Part shown: positions 36,577 to 45,077 of the stretch, in pieces
Numbering within the stretch: position 1 is the stretch's first letter
Layout: every line of letters begins with the position of its first letter
Source of the DNA: Atlantibacter hermannii
Lineage (GTDB): Bacteria > Pseudomonadota > Gammaproteobacteria > Enterobacterales > Enterobacteriaceae
Assembly: GCA_900635495.1 (NCBI GenBank)
Contig: LR134136.1
Location: 4,402,001-4,466,000, forward strand
Direction: 5' to 3'
Length of the DNA stretch: 64,000 nt
Made by a program: the position numbers and the translations under genes
Notes under the pieces: model-generated
Database searches by the model: none
What the model was told of the DNA's origin: nothing
The model's input: the letters and a program-made list of their open reading frames with translations, nothing else

Positions 36577-37836
36577 ATGCCAAAACTAACAGACATGCAG
36601 ATCCGCGCATGGATTAAGAGCGGAGAGCGATTCGAGGGGCGGGCAGACGGTAACGGTTTATACCTACGTTACCGTGAAGCCGACAAAACCCCCACATGGA
36701 GATTCCGCTATAAACTCGCAGGGAAGTCCCGCGCCATGCTAATTGGTTCGTATAGCGAGCTATCACTATCAAAGGCCAGAGAATCAGCAAAGGAGCTTTC
36801 GGCGCGTGTTGCGCTGGGTTATGACGTTGCCGGGGAGAAACAGGAGCGCAAAACCGAAGCACTGGCGAAGATTGAAGCCGAAAAAAATGCCATGCGCGTT
36901 TCAGAGCTTGCCGCTGAATACTTTGAGCGCCAGATCCTGCCACGCTGGAAGCACCCCGATATACTCCGCCGCCGTATCGACAAAGATATAAACCCCTGCA
37001 TTGGCAGTATGAAGGTTGAGGACGTGAAGCCGCGCCATATCGACGACATGCTGAAAGGGATTGTTGACCGTGGAGCGCCGACCATAGCAACGGACGTACT
37101 ACGCTGGACGCGTCGCATATTCGACTACGGTATCAAACGGCACGCGCTGGAGATAAACCCCTGTTCTGCGTTTGAGGTTGCCGACGCTGGAGGGAAAGAA
37201 GTTGCCCGTGACCGCTGGTTAACACGTGGCGAACTAATCCGACTGTTTCAGGCTATGCGTATGGCTAAGGGATTCAGCCGTCAGAACGAGCTTACCTTCA
37301 AGCTACTGCTTACCTTATGCGTGCGTAAGATGGAGTTATGTGCCGCCCGCTGGGATGAGTTCGACTTAGATGGGGCTATCTGGCATTTACCAGAAGAACG
37401 CAGCAAAAACGGCGACGCTATAGACATTCCATTAGCACCGCCAGCAGTCGAATGGCTGAGAGAGCTTAAAACGTTCTCATGCAACAGCGCATGGGTACTG
37501 CCAGCCAGAAAGATGCAAAACCGCATGATACCCCACATTCAGGAAAGCACCCTGCCCGTTGCGCTGGCGAAGGTTCGCGCTGAAATGCCGGACGTGCCGA
37601 ACTTCACTATTCACGACTTCCGGCGCACGGCCCGCACCCATTTAGCCGCGCTGGGCGTTGATCCTGTAGTCGCAGAAAGATGCCTTAACCACAAAATTAA
37701 AGGCGTGGAGGGTATCTATAACCGCCACCAATACTTTGATGAACGCCGGGCCGCGTTAACACAGTGGGCGGGATTGCTGGTGGCACTGGAGCGCGGCGAA
37801 GAGTACAACGTTACACCGCTGAGAAAAGCGAAATAA
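36577..37836 (+). CDS. int: P4-family tyrosine integrase
   Basis: Site-specific recombinase expected to insert and excise the island. 419 aa from MPKLTDMQIRAWIKSGERFE; the frame is open 30 codons upstream, but that stretch covers the attachment region. Domains: N-terminal arm-binding DUF4102-like region (GLYLRYREADKTPTWRFRYKLAGK, LGSYSELSLSKARESAKEL), core-binding domain, then the catalytic domain with Arg in LCVRKMELCAARWDEFD, HDFRRTARTHLAALG (HxxR), LNHKIKGVEG and the Tyr in GIYNRHQYFDERR. It is intact and therefore probably active. Confidence 0.95.
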   Translation: MPKLTDMQIRAWIKSGERFEGRADGNGLYLRYREADKTPTWRFRYKLAGKSRAMLIGSYSELSLSKARESAKELSARVALGYDVAGEKQERKTEALAKIEAEKNAMRVSELAAEYFERQILPRWKHPDILRRRIDKDINPCIGSMKVEDVKPRHIDDMLKGIVDRGAPTIATDVLRWTRRIFDYGIKRHALEINPCSAFEVADAGGKEVARDRWLTRGELIRLFQAMRMAKGFSRQNELTFKLLLTLCVRKMELCAARWDEFDLDGAIWHLPEERSKNGDAIDIPLAPPAVEWLRELKTFSCNSAWVLPARKMQNRMIPHIQESTLPVALAKVRAEMPDVPNFTIHDFRRTARTHLAALGVDPVVAERCLNHKIKGVEGIYNRHQYFDERRAALTQWAGLLVALERGEEYNVTPLRKAK

Positions 37837-37863
37837 CCAAGATATGTAAAGAATCAACGGACA

Positions 37864-37919
37864 GATTGAGCCTAGCCCGACGGGGCGAAAAGCGGAAAGC
37901 CTTACCGCCTGGCTCAATC
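37864..37919 (+). ncRNA. Candidate structured RNA: three-way junction after int
   Basis: The outer stem GATTGAGCC (37864-37872) / GGCTCAATC (37911-37919) is perfect. It encloses two hairpins: GCCC/GGGC at about 37875-37886 and GCGG/CCGC at about 37892-37908. No T run follows directly. It could be a small RNA, a 3' end structure of the int transcript or an excisionase/integrase control site. Strand is assumed from the neighbours. Confidence 0.5.
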
Positions 37920-37951
37920 ACTCTTTAAGGCACAGCGTGAAAGGTGACGCG

Positions 37952-38905
37952 ATGACAAGGAAAAACGATAGCCAAAATGATGTAAATGTATGGAAACGTA
38001 ACAATATTCCTGCATTAGAATTTTGCACTCTGCCAAGAGCCGCAGATCTGCTCAATTGCCATCTAAATGATTTAATTCATTTTATTCAAATTGGCGCTAT
38101 TGAAATTTGTTTATCACTTCATGATTTTGAAGCGGCGCTATTTACACTTGGCCCTTGGGAAGAATCAAATGAATGGGAGGAAAAGTTTCCTCCTAAACTG
38201 ATGACAAAATACACAAACAAATCACCTTTAAGCCTGTTTATGCCGAAAGCTGAATTTGATATGAATCCAGCATCAACCGTTCGAGTTAAGCGGTTTTATC
38301 AAAACAAAGACATTCCTGGGTTAAGGAAACCAATTTTATATCTTTCCGGACTTTGGGCATTATCAATAGGTTACCTGCCTTCTTCATTTTTCGGCGCCTT
38401 AAAAAATAATGAAGAAATCTCATTCACAGCTTTCAACCTCTCATTTAAAGAAGCAGATGTTCCATTAAGCGCTGATGATTTTGACAGTGATGACTACGTG
38501 GTTATGGCTCATCCATTAACAGAACACCTTTACTCATCTGGCTTGCTAAATGAAGCAGAAGTCAAACCGATTGCAACCATCACGGCAAACGATATTTTTG
38601 TTACCAGGTGTCAGATTGAAAAAGTATACAACTCTATTGGGAGGGATATACCAAATCTCATAAATGGAGGGGTTAGCCAACCTCAATCACCTGAAACAAT
38701 GATAGAGAAACCAGTCAGAACAACAGCAAAACAGGCAGAGCTTATTGTCGCCTTACTTAAAGGCATTGGCTTAACCGATGATGATCTAGTCGGCAGCGTT
38801 TCACAGCTGAGAGCTAAAGCCAACAATAAAGTTAATGGACTACCATTCCCGGATGATGATAAGCCGCTGATTGAATGGTTGCGGAGAGGAGGAATCAGTC
38901 GATAA
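37952..38905 (+). CDS. Unknown 317-aa island protein next to int
   Basis: I do not recognise this family. It is clearly AT-richer than the rest of the island. The N-terminal part (LEFCTLPRAADLLNCHLNDLIHFIQIGAIEICL) looks like a helix-turn-helix or excisionase-type domain; the middle has no obvious motif. The C-terminal 60 residues (TTAKQAELIVALLKGIGLTDDDLVG ... PFPDDDKPLIEWLRRGG) resemble a small helical module I associate with satellite and prophage proteins, though this is only an impression. A GTG at 37937 is an alternative start; the ATG at 37952 has a GGTG before it. Its place between int and alpA is a typical cargo position. Confidence 0.75.
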   Translation: MTRKNDSQNDVNVWKRNNIPALEFCTLPRAADLLNCHLNDLIHFIQIGAIEICLSLHDFEAALFTLGPWEESNEWEEKFPPKLMTKYTNKSPLSLFMPKAEFDMNPASTVRVKRFYQNKDIPGLRKPILYLSGLWALSIGYLPSSFFGALKNNEEISFTAFNLSFKEADVPLSADDFDSDDYVVMAHPLTEHLYSSGLLNEAEVKPIATITANDIFVTRCQIEKVYNSIGRDIPNLINGGVSQPQSPETMIEKPVRTTAKQAELIVALLKGIGLTDDDLVGSVSQLRAKANNKVNGLPFPDDDKPLIEWLRRGGISR

Positions 38906-38975
38906 CGGAATTATGATAATTCCGGGGAGTTTTCTGATAACCCCGATACATTACAATCAGTTGTGCCTATCGTAT

Positions 38976-39014
38976 CTCGTAACAACTCAACAAGAATCAA
39001 AAAGAGGTTACGAG
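38976..39014 (+). promoter_or_regulatory. Inverted repeat overlapping the alpA leader
   Basis: CTCGTAAC (38976-38983) and GTTACGAG (39007-39014) are perfect inverted copies, the second ending five bases before the alpA ATG. Pairing would hide the likely Shine-Dalgarno (AGAGG / GAGAAG). It may equally be a protein operator. A second palindrome, CGGAATTA-TGA-TAATTCCG, lies at 38906-38924. Confidence 0.5.
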
Positions 39015-39018
39015 AAGC

Positions 39019-39222
39019 ATGAACATAGAGACCATCCCCACCAAAGGTTATATACGACGCTTTCGCTTAGCTGAATTGCTGGGCGTTAGCGTATCTACTA
39101 TCGACCGCAAAGTACGTGACGGCTCACTTCCTCGCCCGGTAAAACTAGGTGAAAAGATCACCGCATTTGACGCGGTAGAGATTCATAACTGGCTGGCAGA
39201 ACGTCGCGGGAAGGTGGCGTAA
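39019..39222 (+). CDS. AlpA-family transcriptional regulator / excisionase
   Basis: 67 aa with a MerR/Xis-like helix-turn-helix: RRFRLAELLGVSVSTIDRKVRDGSLPRPVKLGEKITAFD, then VEIHNWLAERRGK. AlpA/Vis-type proteins of P4-like elements control int expression and late promoters and act in excision. The next gene begins within its stop codon (TAATG). Confidence 0.92.
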   Translation: MNIETIPTKGYIRRFRLAELLGVSVSTIDRKVRDGSLPRPVKLGEKITAFDAVEIHNWLAERRGKVA

Positions 39223-39653
39223 TGGAAAAGAAAAACCGCCCATTACAGGCGGCTAATTCAGATATTCGCACGTCTGATGTTACGCCACCAGCGCCCACCA
39301 CACAAGCGCCACGCCGCACACCGAAGAAGCACCGCGCCCGCGTCTACATGCTACGCACTGGCGTAGAGGGATGGACAGAAAACGACATTCTGCGCTACTG
39401 CCGTCTTTCATCCGGGCGTAATTATGCGTCTGAACTGGAACGCCAGCTTGATATTCAACTGGAGCGTATCGACGAGAAAAACCCGGATGGTATCGGCGCA
39501 CACCTGCGCTACCGCTTTTCCTGCCGTAGCGATGTTCTCAAGGTGATCCAGCTTGTGAACCATAACGCCGCCATTAATGAACATCACGGGTTATCTCAGC
39601 AGGATATTACCGACATTCTGAACCTCTACCCGGACGCGTTTAACGCCGCCTAA
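39222..39653 (+). CDS. Unknown satellite protein, 143 aa
   Basis: Family not recognised. The first 40 residues are Pro/Thr/Lys-rich and probably disordered (TPPAPTTQAPRRTPKKHRARV). A compact domain follows: VYMLRTGVEGWTENDILRYCRLSSGRNYASELERQLDIQLERIDE and HGLSQQDITDILNLYPDAF. No signal peptide or membrane segment. It is translationally coupled to alpA and 13 bp upstream of the BRO-N gene, so it is probably part of the regulatory block. Confidence 0.8.
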   Translation: MEKKNRPLQAANSDIRTSDVTPPAPTTQAPRRTPKKHRARVYMLRTGVEGWTENDILRYCRLSSGRNYASELERQLDIQLERIDEKNPDGIGAHLRYRFSCRSDVLKVIQLVNHNAAINEHHGLSQQDITDILNLYPDAFNAA

Positions 39654-39666
39654 CGGAGCCTGACAA

Positions 39667-40254
39667 ATGAAAATCGAAAAAAGCCGATTCAATTCGGAGG
39701 CCGCCCCACAATCCTACGTTAGCCAGAAAAAAATTCCTCAAGCAGTCAAAGGGGATATTTCCGTTATCCGGTTTGAGGGCATCAAAGTTCGCATCGTCAA
39801 TATGGATGGCGATCCGTGGTTTATCGCCAAAGATGTTTGTGAGGCACTGGAAATAGTCGATCACAAAGTCGCATTGAGGCGATTAGATGCCGATGAAAAG
39901 GGGGAGTGTTTAACACCCACCCCCGGTGGATTGCAGGTTATGCGTACCGTCTGCGAATCGGGCTTCTACAAACTGATCGCCCGCAGCCGCAAGGCCACCA
40001 CTGCCGGAACGTTCGCCCATCGTTTCACTAACTGGGTATTCCGCGAGGTTATCCCGTCTATTCGTAAAACTGGCTCCTATGGTGTGCCGTTCGCCTTCCT
40101 GAACGACCACAGCAAACGCAAAGCAGCTTACGACAAGAAGGCCAGCAAGCGCGGTAAAGACCTGCAAGCCTGTAAAGGTGAGAAGTCCCGCCTGATCGCC
40201 GAAGAAGCGGAGCTATGGCGCAAATATCAGCCTCAATTGCCGGAGGTTCACTAA
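39667..40254 (+). CDS. BRO-N domain protein (phage antirepressor type)
   Basis: 195 aa. The BRO N-terminal domain spans about residues 35-140: VRIVNMDGDPWFIAKDVCEALEI, DEKGECLTPTPGGLQVMRTV, CESGFYKLIARSRKATTAGTFAHRFTNWVFREVIPSIRKTGSY. BRO-N domains bind DNA and occur in phage antirepressors. The C-terminal part is short and very basic (KRKAAYDKKASKRGKDL). The N-terminal 30 residues may be a linker. Confidence 0.88.
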   Translation: MKIEKSRFNSEAAPQSYVSQKKIPQAVKGDISVIRFEGIKVRIVNMDGDPWFIAKDVCEALEIVDHKVALRRLDADEKGECLTPTPGGLQVMRTVCESGFYKLIARSRKATTAGTFAHRFTNWVFREVIPSIRKTGSYGVPFAFLNDHSKRKAAYDKKASKRGKDLQACKGEKSRLIAEEAELWRKYQPQLPEVH

Positions 40255-40493
40255 TGCCCGCCGTCCAGATGAAGGGCTTTCCGCTGGCTGGCCTGTTATC
40301 AAATGTTATGGCAGAGAACTTAGCCAAACTTAGCCTGAACCTCACAAAACCTGACATCTTTGCACGGGGAATGATGACAAATGATGACATTAGCAACCTG
40401 ATAAAACCTGACGCCGCAGAGTGTAAGACAATGCCTTACATCCGGGATTATGTCGTATGTACCGCACCGAATTTCGAGACCAGTACGCGCGGC

Positions 40494-40595
40494 GGAGTTT
40501 TCGGAGAAGTACGCGCACGCGAGGAAGGTTTTTCCAACATCACTACGCGAGGGGGAAATCATTCTACTGGCGGGAGTTTTCGGAGAAGTACGCGC
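40494..40595. repeat. Pair of identical 23-bp direct repeats upstream of the immunity region
   Basis: 40494-40516 and 40573-40595 are identical (core GAGTTTTCGGAGAAGTACGC) and lie 79 bp apart; similarity continues with small changes on the right side. TACGCG also recurs at 40482 and about 40544. Candidate operator or RNA target sites. Confidence 0.65.
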
Positions 40596-40661
40596 GTGCG
40601 CGAAGGTGAGTTTTGCGAGTCCATAAAAAAGGGCTTGCCGATTATCGCCAACCCGGTTTAT

Positions 40662-40905
40662 GGTTATAGCACACCAGCAAAATCTGGTGCAGGGATTGGC
40701 GTCCCGATAACCTGTATAGTGCCGACACGCACTAAGCGTGTTTTTTTGTCGGCAAAATTCCTGCGCACCCAAATTATGGTGGGCTGGATGAGGCTTCCGA
40801 AAGGAAGGCCGGTGTCTATACAGGCCGGTTACGCCAACCTTGTTCAGCTCACCACCAGTCTGAGATTGGCGTCTCTTGGTGGTGAATTCAAAATTCACTG
40901 TATAG
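40662..40905 (+). ncRNA. P4 CI-RNA-like immunity region
   Basis: Element A (40662-40719) folds as a three-way junction: GGTTAT/ATAACC outer stem, CACCAG/CTGGTG hairpin, GGGA-TTGGCG-TCCC hairpin, followed by CCTGTATAG. A terminator-like stem ACACGC/GCGTGT with seven T follows at 40725-40747. Element B (40851-40905) has CACCACC/GGTGGTG around GAGA-TTGGCG-TCTC, then CTGTATAG. Between them, 40794-40837 carries a CTTCC-GAAA-GGAAG hairpin, CTATACAGG (40816-40824) and ACGCCAA (40831-40837), complementary to both A and B. This matches phage P4, where CI RNA pairs with two flanking targets to stop transcription. Processing and exact ends are inferred. Confidence 0.65.
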
Positions 40906-40916
40906 AGGCTGCCATC

Positions 40917-41105
40917 ATGGCTACTACCCCTACCCAAAATCCTCAATTTATCTGGATTATCGCAGCCGTTCGCCGCGATACGCCGACAATTACCGCCAAA
41001 ATTCACCATATCGCCGCAGAGACTGAGAAGGAAGCCCGCCGTTCACTGGCGCAGGATCACGTCTGTTTCTTTGCAGGCCGTATCCGTCTGGAGGTGGCAG
41101 CATGA
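40917..41105 (+). CDS. Icd/Ash-like small protein
   Basis: 62 aa: MATTPTQNPQFIWIIAAVRR ... TEKEARRSLAQDHVCFFAGR, the form commonly annotated as host cell division inhibitor Icd-like or Ash protein in P4-like elements. A GAGG Shine-Dalgarno lies eight bases before the ATG. The frame is open to 40215, but that upstream part covers the immunity RNA structures, so I take the short form. Its stop overlaps the next start by four bases. Confidence 0.85.
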   Translation: MATTPTQNPQFIWIIAAVRRDTPTITAKIHHIAAETEKEARRSLAQDHVCFFAGRIRLEVAA

Positions 41106-41299
41106 GCCGTGAAATCACCTTAGAGCAGGCAGCAGAACGCGCCCACCAGACTGAGATAATTGCCCGTCTTGTTGAAGACTTCCCCCACCGCCTTGCAGAT
41201 AGCGAAGTATCCGCAATCGCCACTCTGTTAAAGCGCCTTTCCGGTGATGTTGCCGCATGGCTGATTGAAGAATTGGCAGAACGGGAGGGGAAGCGATGA
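41102..41299 (+). CDS. Small unknown satellite protein, 65 aa
   Basis: MSREITLEQAAERAHQTEII ... PHRLADSEVSAIATLLKRLSGDVAAWLIEELAEREGKR. Entirely helical and acidic by appearance. Its start overlaps the Icd-like stop and its stop overlaps the next start (ATGA), so it belongs to a translationally coupled chain 40917-42280. Function unknown. Confidence 0.8.
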   Translation: MSREITLEQAAERAHQTEIIARLVEDFPHRLADSEVSAIATLLKRLSGDVAAWLIEELAEREGKR

Positions 41300-41475
41300 A
41301 ACAGGGACTAAGCGTTAGTGAAGTAATGTGCAGAATCCAACAGGCGCAGACCGTCCTCACCATGTGGCTTCACACCATGACCACCGACGACGGGGAAGCG
41401 CCCGATATGGTGGATGCGGTGCTGACAATCTTAGACGGGCTGGCTGATGCGCTGGCAGTGGAGAGTGACAAATGA
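41296..41475 (+). CDS. Small unknown satellite protein, 59 aa (copy 1 of a duplicated pair)
   Basis: Translation from the ATG at 41296 gives a 59-aa protein with the core IQQAQTVLTMWLHTMTTDD and then VDAVLTILDGLADAL. It is clearly related to the next gene (IEQAQAVLSMWLESTTNK ... IGSILTLLHGVPEVM), so the pair arose by tandem duplication. AGGGGAAGCG before the ATG is a good Shine-Dalgarno. Four-base overlaps exist on both sides. Function unknown. Confidence 0.8.
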   Translation: MKQGLSVSEVMCRIQQAQTVLTMWLHTMTTDDGEAPDMVDAVLTILDGLADALAVESDK

Positions 41476-41693
41476 GCCAGTTAAAACTGATTGATGCTGC
41501 CTGCCAGATTGAACAGGCACAGGCTGTTTTATCCATGTGGCTGGAGAGCACCACCAATAAAACAAATCCCGATTTACCGCGCCTGATTGGTTCCATTCTG
41601 ACGCTGTTACACGGTGTACCCGAAGTAATGAGCGAGGCCGAAAGCAAGCTAGCTGACTATGTGATGCGTGAATATCGGGAGGGCAAGTCATGA
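41472..41693 (+). CDS. Small unknown satellite protein, 73 aa (copy 2)
   Basis: Paralogue of the preceding gene, with a longer C-terminus (AESKLADYVMREYREGKS). Predicted helical, no Cys, no membrane segment. It overlaps both neighbours by four bases. The conserved pattern QAQxVLxMWL in both copies suggests a protein-protein interface. Function unknown. Confidence 0.82.
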   Translation: MSQLKLIDAACQIEQAQAVLSMWLESTTNKTNPDLPRLIGSILTLLHGVPEVMSEAESKLADYVMREYREGKS

Positions 41694-42280
41694 GCTATCA
41701 CGCAGAGGCAACGCCGCACGGCGTCAATATCATGACCCGCAACGATGCCGGGATGTATGAGCATGTAGCCATTATCACCTATGAGAGCGCTGTAAGCCGT
41801 CTGGATGCGGGAGAGTACGACGATACGCCCGATATCGGCTACGCCATTCATTTTGCCGTTGCTGATGGCGGGGCGCGTGGCTGGTTCGACTTTACCGCGC
41901 AGCATAACGTCACTATGTGGCGCTGGCTGATTGCTGCGAAGTTCGTTTCTGAAATGAAGCGCGAAAACGGCACAACCTCCGTCACGGAGGCTGACGGCAC
42001 AACATCGCAGGTGGCGATTTACTCCAATGGTAATGCGGGCATGGTGATTTACCCGTTTGCTGAACGGCTGGCGATGGCGAACAACATCGAGGGCGCAATG
42101 ATTGAGCGATACGGCGTCGAACAGGGTACGGAAAACGCCATTGTGTTCTACCGCGCCATGCTGGATGCGGAGCGCGGAGAGTTAACCCCGTTCGGGCGTG
42201 AAACGCTGGCAGAGCTACACGATCACTTCATTGCTGATCTGAATGAAAACGGCTGGCCTGAAATGCCAGCGGCGCACTGA
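41690..42280 (+). CDS. Unknown satellite protein, 196 aa
   Basis: MSYHAEATPHGVNIMTRNDA, then YESAVSRLDAGEYDDTPDIGYAIHFAVADGGARGWFDF and an acidic C-terminus (IADLNENGWPEMPAAH). No recognised domain. Last of the chain of overlapping small genes before the replication protein, 13 bp upstream of it. The genes before the replicase in P4-like elements are usually early functions, so an early role is a guess. Confidence 0.78.
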   Translation: MSYHAEATPHGVNIMTRNDAGMYEHVAIITYESAVSRLDAGEYDDTPDIGYAIHFAVADGGARGWFDFTAQHNVTMWRWLIAAKFVSEMKRENGTTSVTEADGTTSQVAIYSNGNAGMVIYPFAERLAMANNIEGAMIERYGVEQGTENAIVFYRAMLDAERGELTPFGRETLAELHDHFIADLNENGWPEMPAAH

Positions 42281-42292
42281 GGGAGCGACACA

Positions 42293-45051
42293 ATGCGTAA
42301 TATCGACATTATCCGCGAAGTGACCACCGCCGCCGCTGGCAACTGGCCTTATGTACTGGCTGGCCTGTCTATCGACGTGCCTGATTCATCGCGCCGCCAT
42401 TCCCCCATGCCCTGCATGTGGCGGTACGGATCGCTTCCGGTTCGACGACAACGGGCGCGGCAGCTTTATCTGCAATCAGTGCGGCGCGGGCGACGGGCTG
42501 GATTTAATCAAGCGGGTGAACAATTGCGACACAACAGAGGCGGCACAGCTTGCCGCTGACGTGCTGGGTATTGATTACCGGGCAGCGCAAACCGACCCGG
42601 CGGCAGCGAGCCATAGAAGAGAGCAACTGGAAGCTGACCGCCAGCAGCGTGAGCAGGAGCGCCAGAAACAGGCAGCAGAGGACGCAGAGCAGCGAAGGGC
42701 TACGTTTGCCCGTCTGTATGCCGGAATGCGCCAGAGCGTCACACGGGCGAATCTGAGTACCTGCAATCAAAAGGGCTGACCGGGTTTAACTATCCGGTTA
42801 TGCCGGATGGTTCGTTATTGCTGGAGCTGGTGGACGAATCCGGCGCAGTGGCAGCAGCGCAGACCATCACCCCACAGGGAGAAAAGCGCCTTCTGACAGG
42901 TTCAGCAAAGCGCGGGGCATATCACGCCGTAAACGCGCCAGAATCGCCGCAGAGCGTTTTAATTGCCGAGGGGCTGGCAACGGCCCTTTCAGTTCATCTG
43001 ATGCGCCCGGACGCGCTGACAGTGGCAGCAATTGACGCGGGCAACCTGCTACCCGTTGCCGAAGTGATGCGCCGGAAGTATCCACAGGCACAAATAATCA
43101 TCGCCGCAGACAACGACCACCACCAAAACGGAGAAGCCAATACAGGCAGGGAGGCCGCAGAGAAAGCCGCCTTATCCGTGGCTGGCTGGGTATCAATGCC
43201 ACCGACAGACTACAAAGCGACTGGGACGACTACCGCCAGCAAAACGGGCTGGAAGCCGCTACAGCCGCTTTTAACGATTCGATGTACCAGATTCAGGGGG
43301 AAGCCGTGAAACCACGATTGCAGGCCATTGAGGGCGGTAAAACTGACCATCCAGAGAAAGACCCACTAAAACCCCACATTGAGAGCCGCAAAGATGGCGT
43401 TTTCTGGGTAACGCCGAAGGTGGACAAGGAAAGCGGGGAGATCATCAACGCTGAAAGCTGGTTATGTTCACCGTTGGAGGTTATCGGCACGGGACGCGAC
43501 GACAAAGATCAGTATCTTATTATCTCATGGCTGGCATTCGGCGCAGGCATACCGACAACAGCAGCTATCCCGCTGGCTGATATTGGCGAGCGTGAAGGCT
43601 GGCGTACCCTGAAAGCGGGCGGCGTCAACGTCACCACGAAAAACAGTTTACGGGCGATTCTTGCAGACTGGCTACAGCGGAGCGGATCGCGTGAATTGTG
43701 GCGCGTTGCTCATGCTACAGGCTGGCAGTGTGGGGCATACATCATGCCGGACGGGGAAATCATCGGCACACCTGAGCGGCCTGTTTTGTTCAGCGGGCGC
43801 AGTTCAGCCGCTGCCGGGTATACCGTAGCAGGAACGTCGGAAAGCTGGCGCAACAGTGTCGCACGGCTGGCATACGGCAACTACGCGATGATGACAGGCA
43901 TTGCCGCAGCACTGGCAGCGCCATTAATCGGGGTGTCAGAGCGTGACGGATTCGGGATCCACTTCTATGAGCAATCGAGCGCCGGGAAAACAACCACGCA
44001 GAACGTGGCTAGCAGTCTATACGGGAACCCTGATGCCTTGCGCCTGACGTGGTACGGGACGGCGCTGGGGCTGATAAACGAGGCCGCCGCCCACAATGAC
44101 GGACTGATGCCGCTGGATGAAGTCGGACAGGGCGCAGACCCGATAAGCGTTTCACAGTCTGCCTATGCCCTTTTTAACGGCGTGGGGAAATTGCAGGGAG
44201 CAAAGGAAGGCGGCAACCGGGATCTAAAACGCTGGCGCACCGTGGCAATCAGCACCGGGGAAATGGATTTAGAAACGTTTATCGCCACCGCAGGACGCAA
44301 GACAAAAGCGGGGCAACTGGTGCGCCTACTGAATATCCCTTTAAGTAAGGCTGTGCGCTTTCATGAGTACCAGACAGGGAGAGACCACGCAGACGCGCTG
44401 AAAGACGCTTACCAGCACCATCATGGCGCTGCCGGGCGGGAGTGGATCAGATGGCTTTCAGACCACCAGAAACAGGCGATTGATACCGTTCATGAGTGTG
44501 AAGCCCGCTGGCGCAGTCTTATTCCTGCCGACTATGGGGAACAGGTTCACCGTGTAGGGGCGAGGTTCGCCATTCTGGAGGCCGCTTTACTACTGGGTGG
44601 CGTGGTTACTGGCTGGGATGCTCAAACGTGCCGGGATGCGATACAGCACAGCTACAATGCGTGGCTGAAAGAGTTCGGCACGGGGAACAAAGAGCACCAG
44701 CAGATCATCGAGCAGACAGAAGCGTTTTTAAATGCCTATGGGCTGAGTCGATTCGCGCCGCTGGGTTATGACCCGCGCGATTTACCCATCCGTGATTTAG
44801 CCGGGTACAGGAAGAAGGGGAACCACGACGGCGACCCGATAATTTTCTACACCTTCCCGGCAACATTTGAGCAGGAGATCGCACGGGGTTTTAATGTCAG
44901 GCAGTTTGCCGAAGTTCTCAAGAATGCAGGAATGCTAACACCACCAACGAGCGGGCGAGGCTATCAGGGGCGAGTAAGGGAGGATGGGCGACAGATTCGC
45001 GTCTATGTACTCAATTTCATGGCGGAGGAAAGCAGCCAGCCAGAAGAATAA
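42293..45051 (+). CDS. Zinc-ribbon / toprim / DUF927 replication protein (three frame breaks)
   Basis: P4 alpha-like primase-helicase replicator, about 919 aa after repair. The N-terminal primase zinc ribbon reads CPACGGTDRFRFDDNGRGSF then CNQCGAGDGLDLI. The toprim domain shows VLIAEGLATALSVHLM and IIIAADNDHHQNGEANTGRE. The DUF927 ATPase has Walker A YEQSSAGKTTTQNVA and Walker B LMPLDEVG. Frame breaks: one extra C in 42402-42406, one base missing near 42745-42747 (GGG, four expected) and one base missing near 43218. Each repair joins conserved segments, for example TDYKA to DWDDYRQQNGLEAA. GGAG precedes the ATG. The iteron array directly downstream is its likely binding site. Confidence 0.88.
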
Positions 45052-45077
45052 TATTTCTTCACATGCGTAGTTTTAGT

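Noticed and set aside
40215..40916. N-terminal extension of the Icd-like protein
   Set aside because: The stretch is occupied by direct repeats, RNA stems and a terminator, and a good Shine-Dalgarno exists at the internal ATG. It may be read through but is unlikely to be selected as protein.
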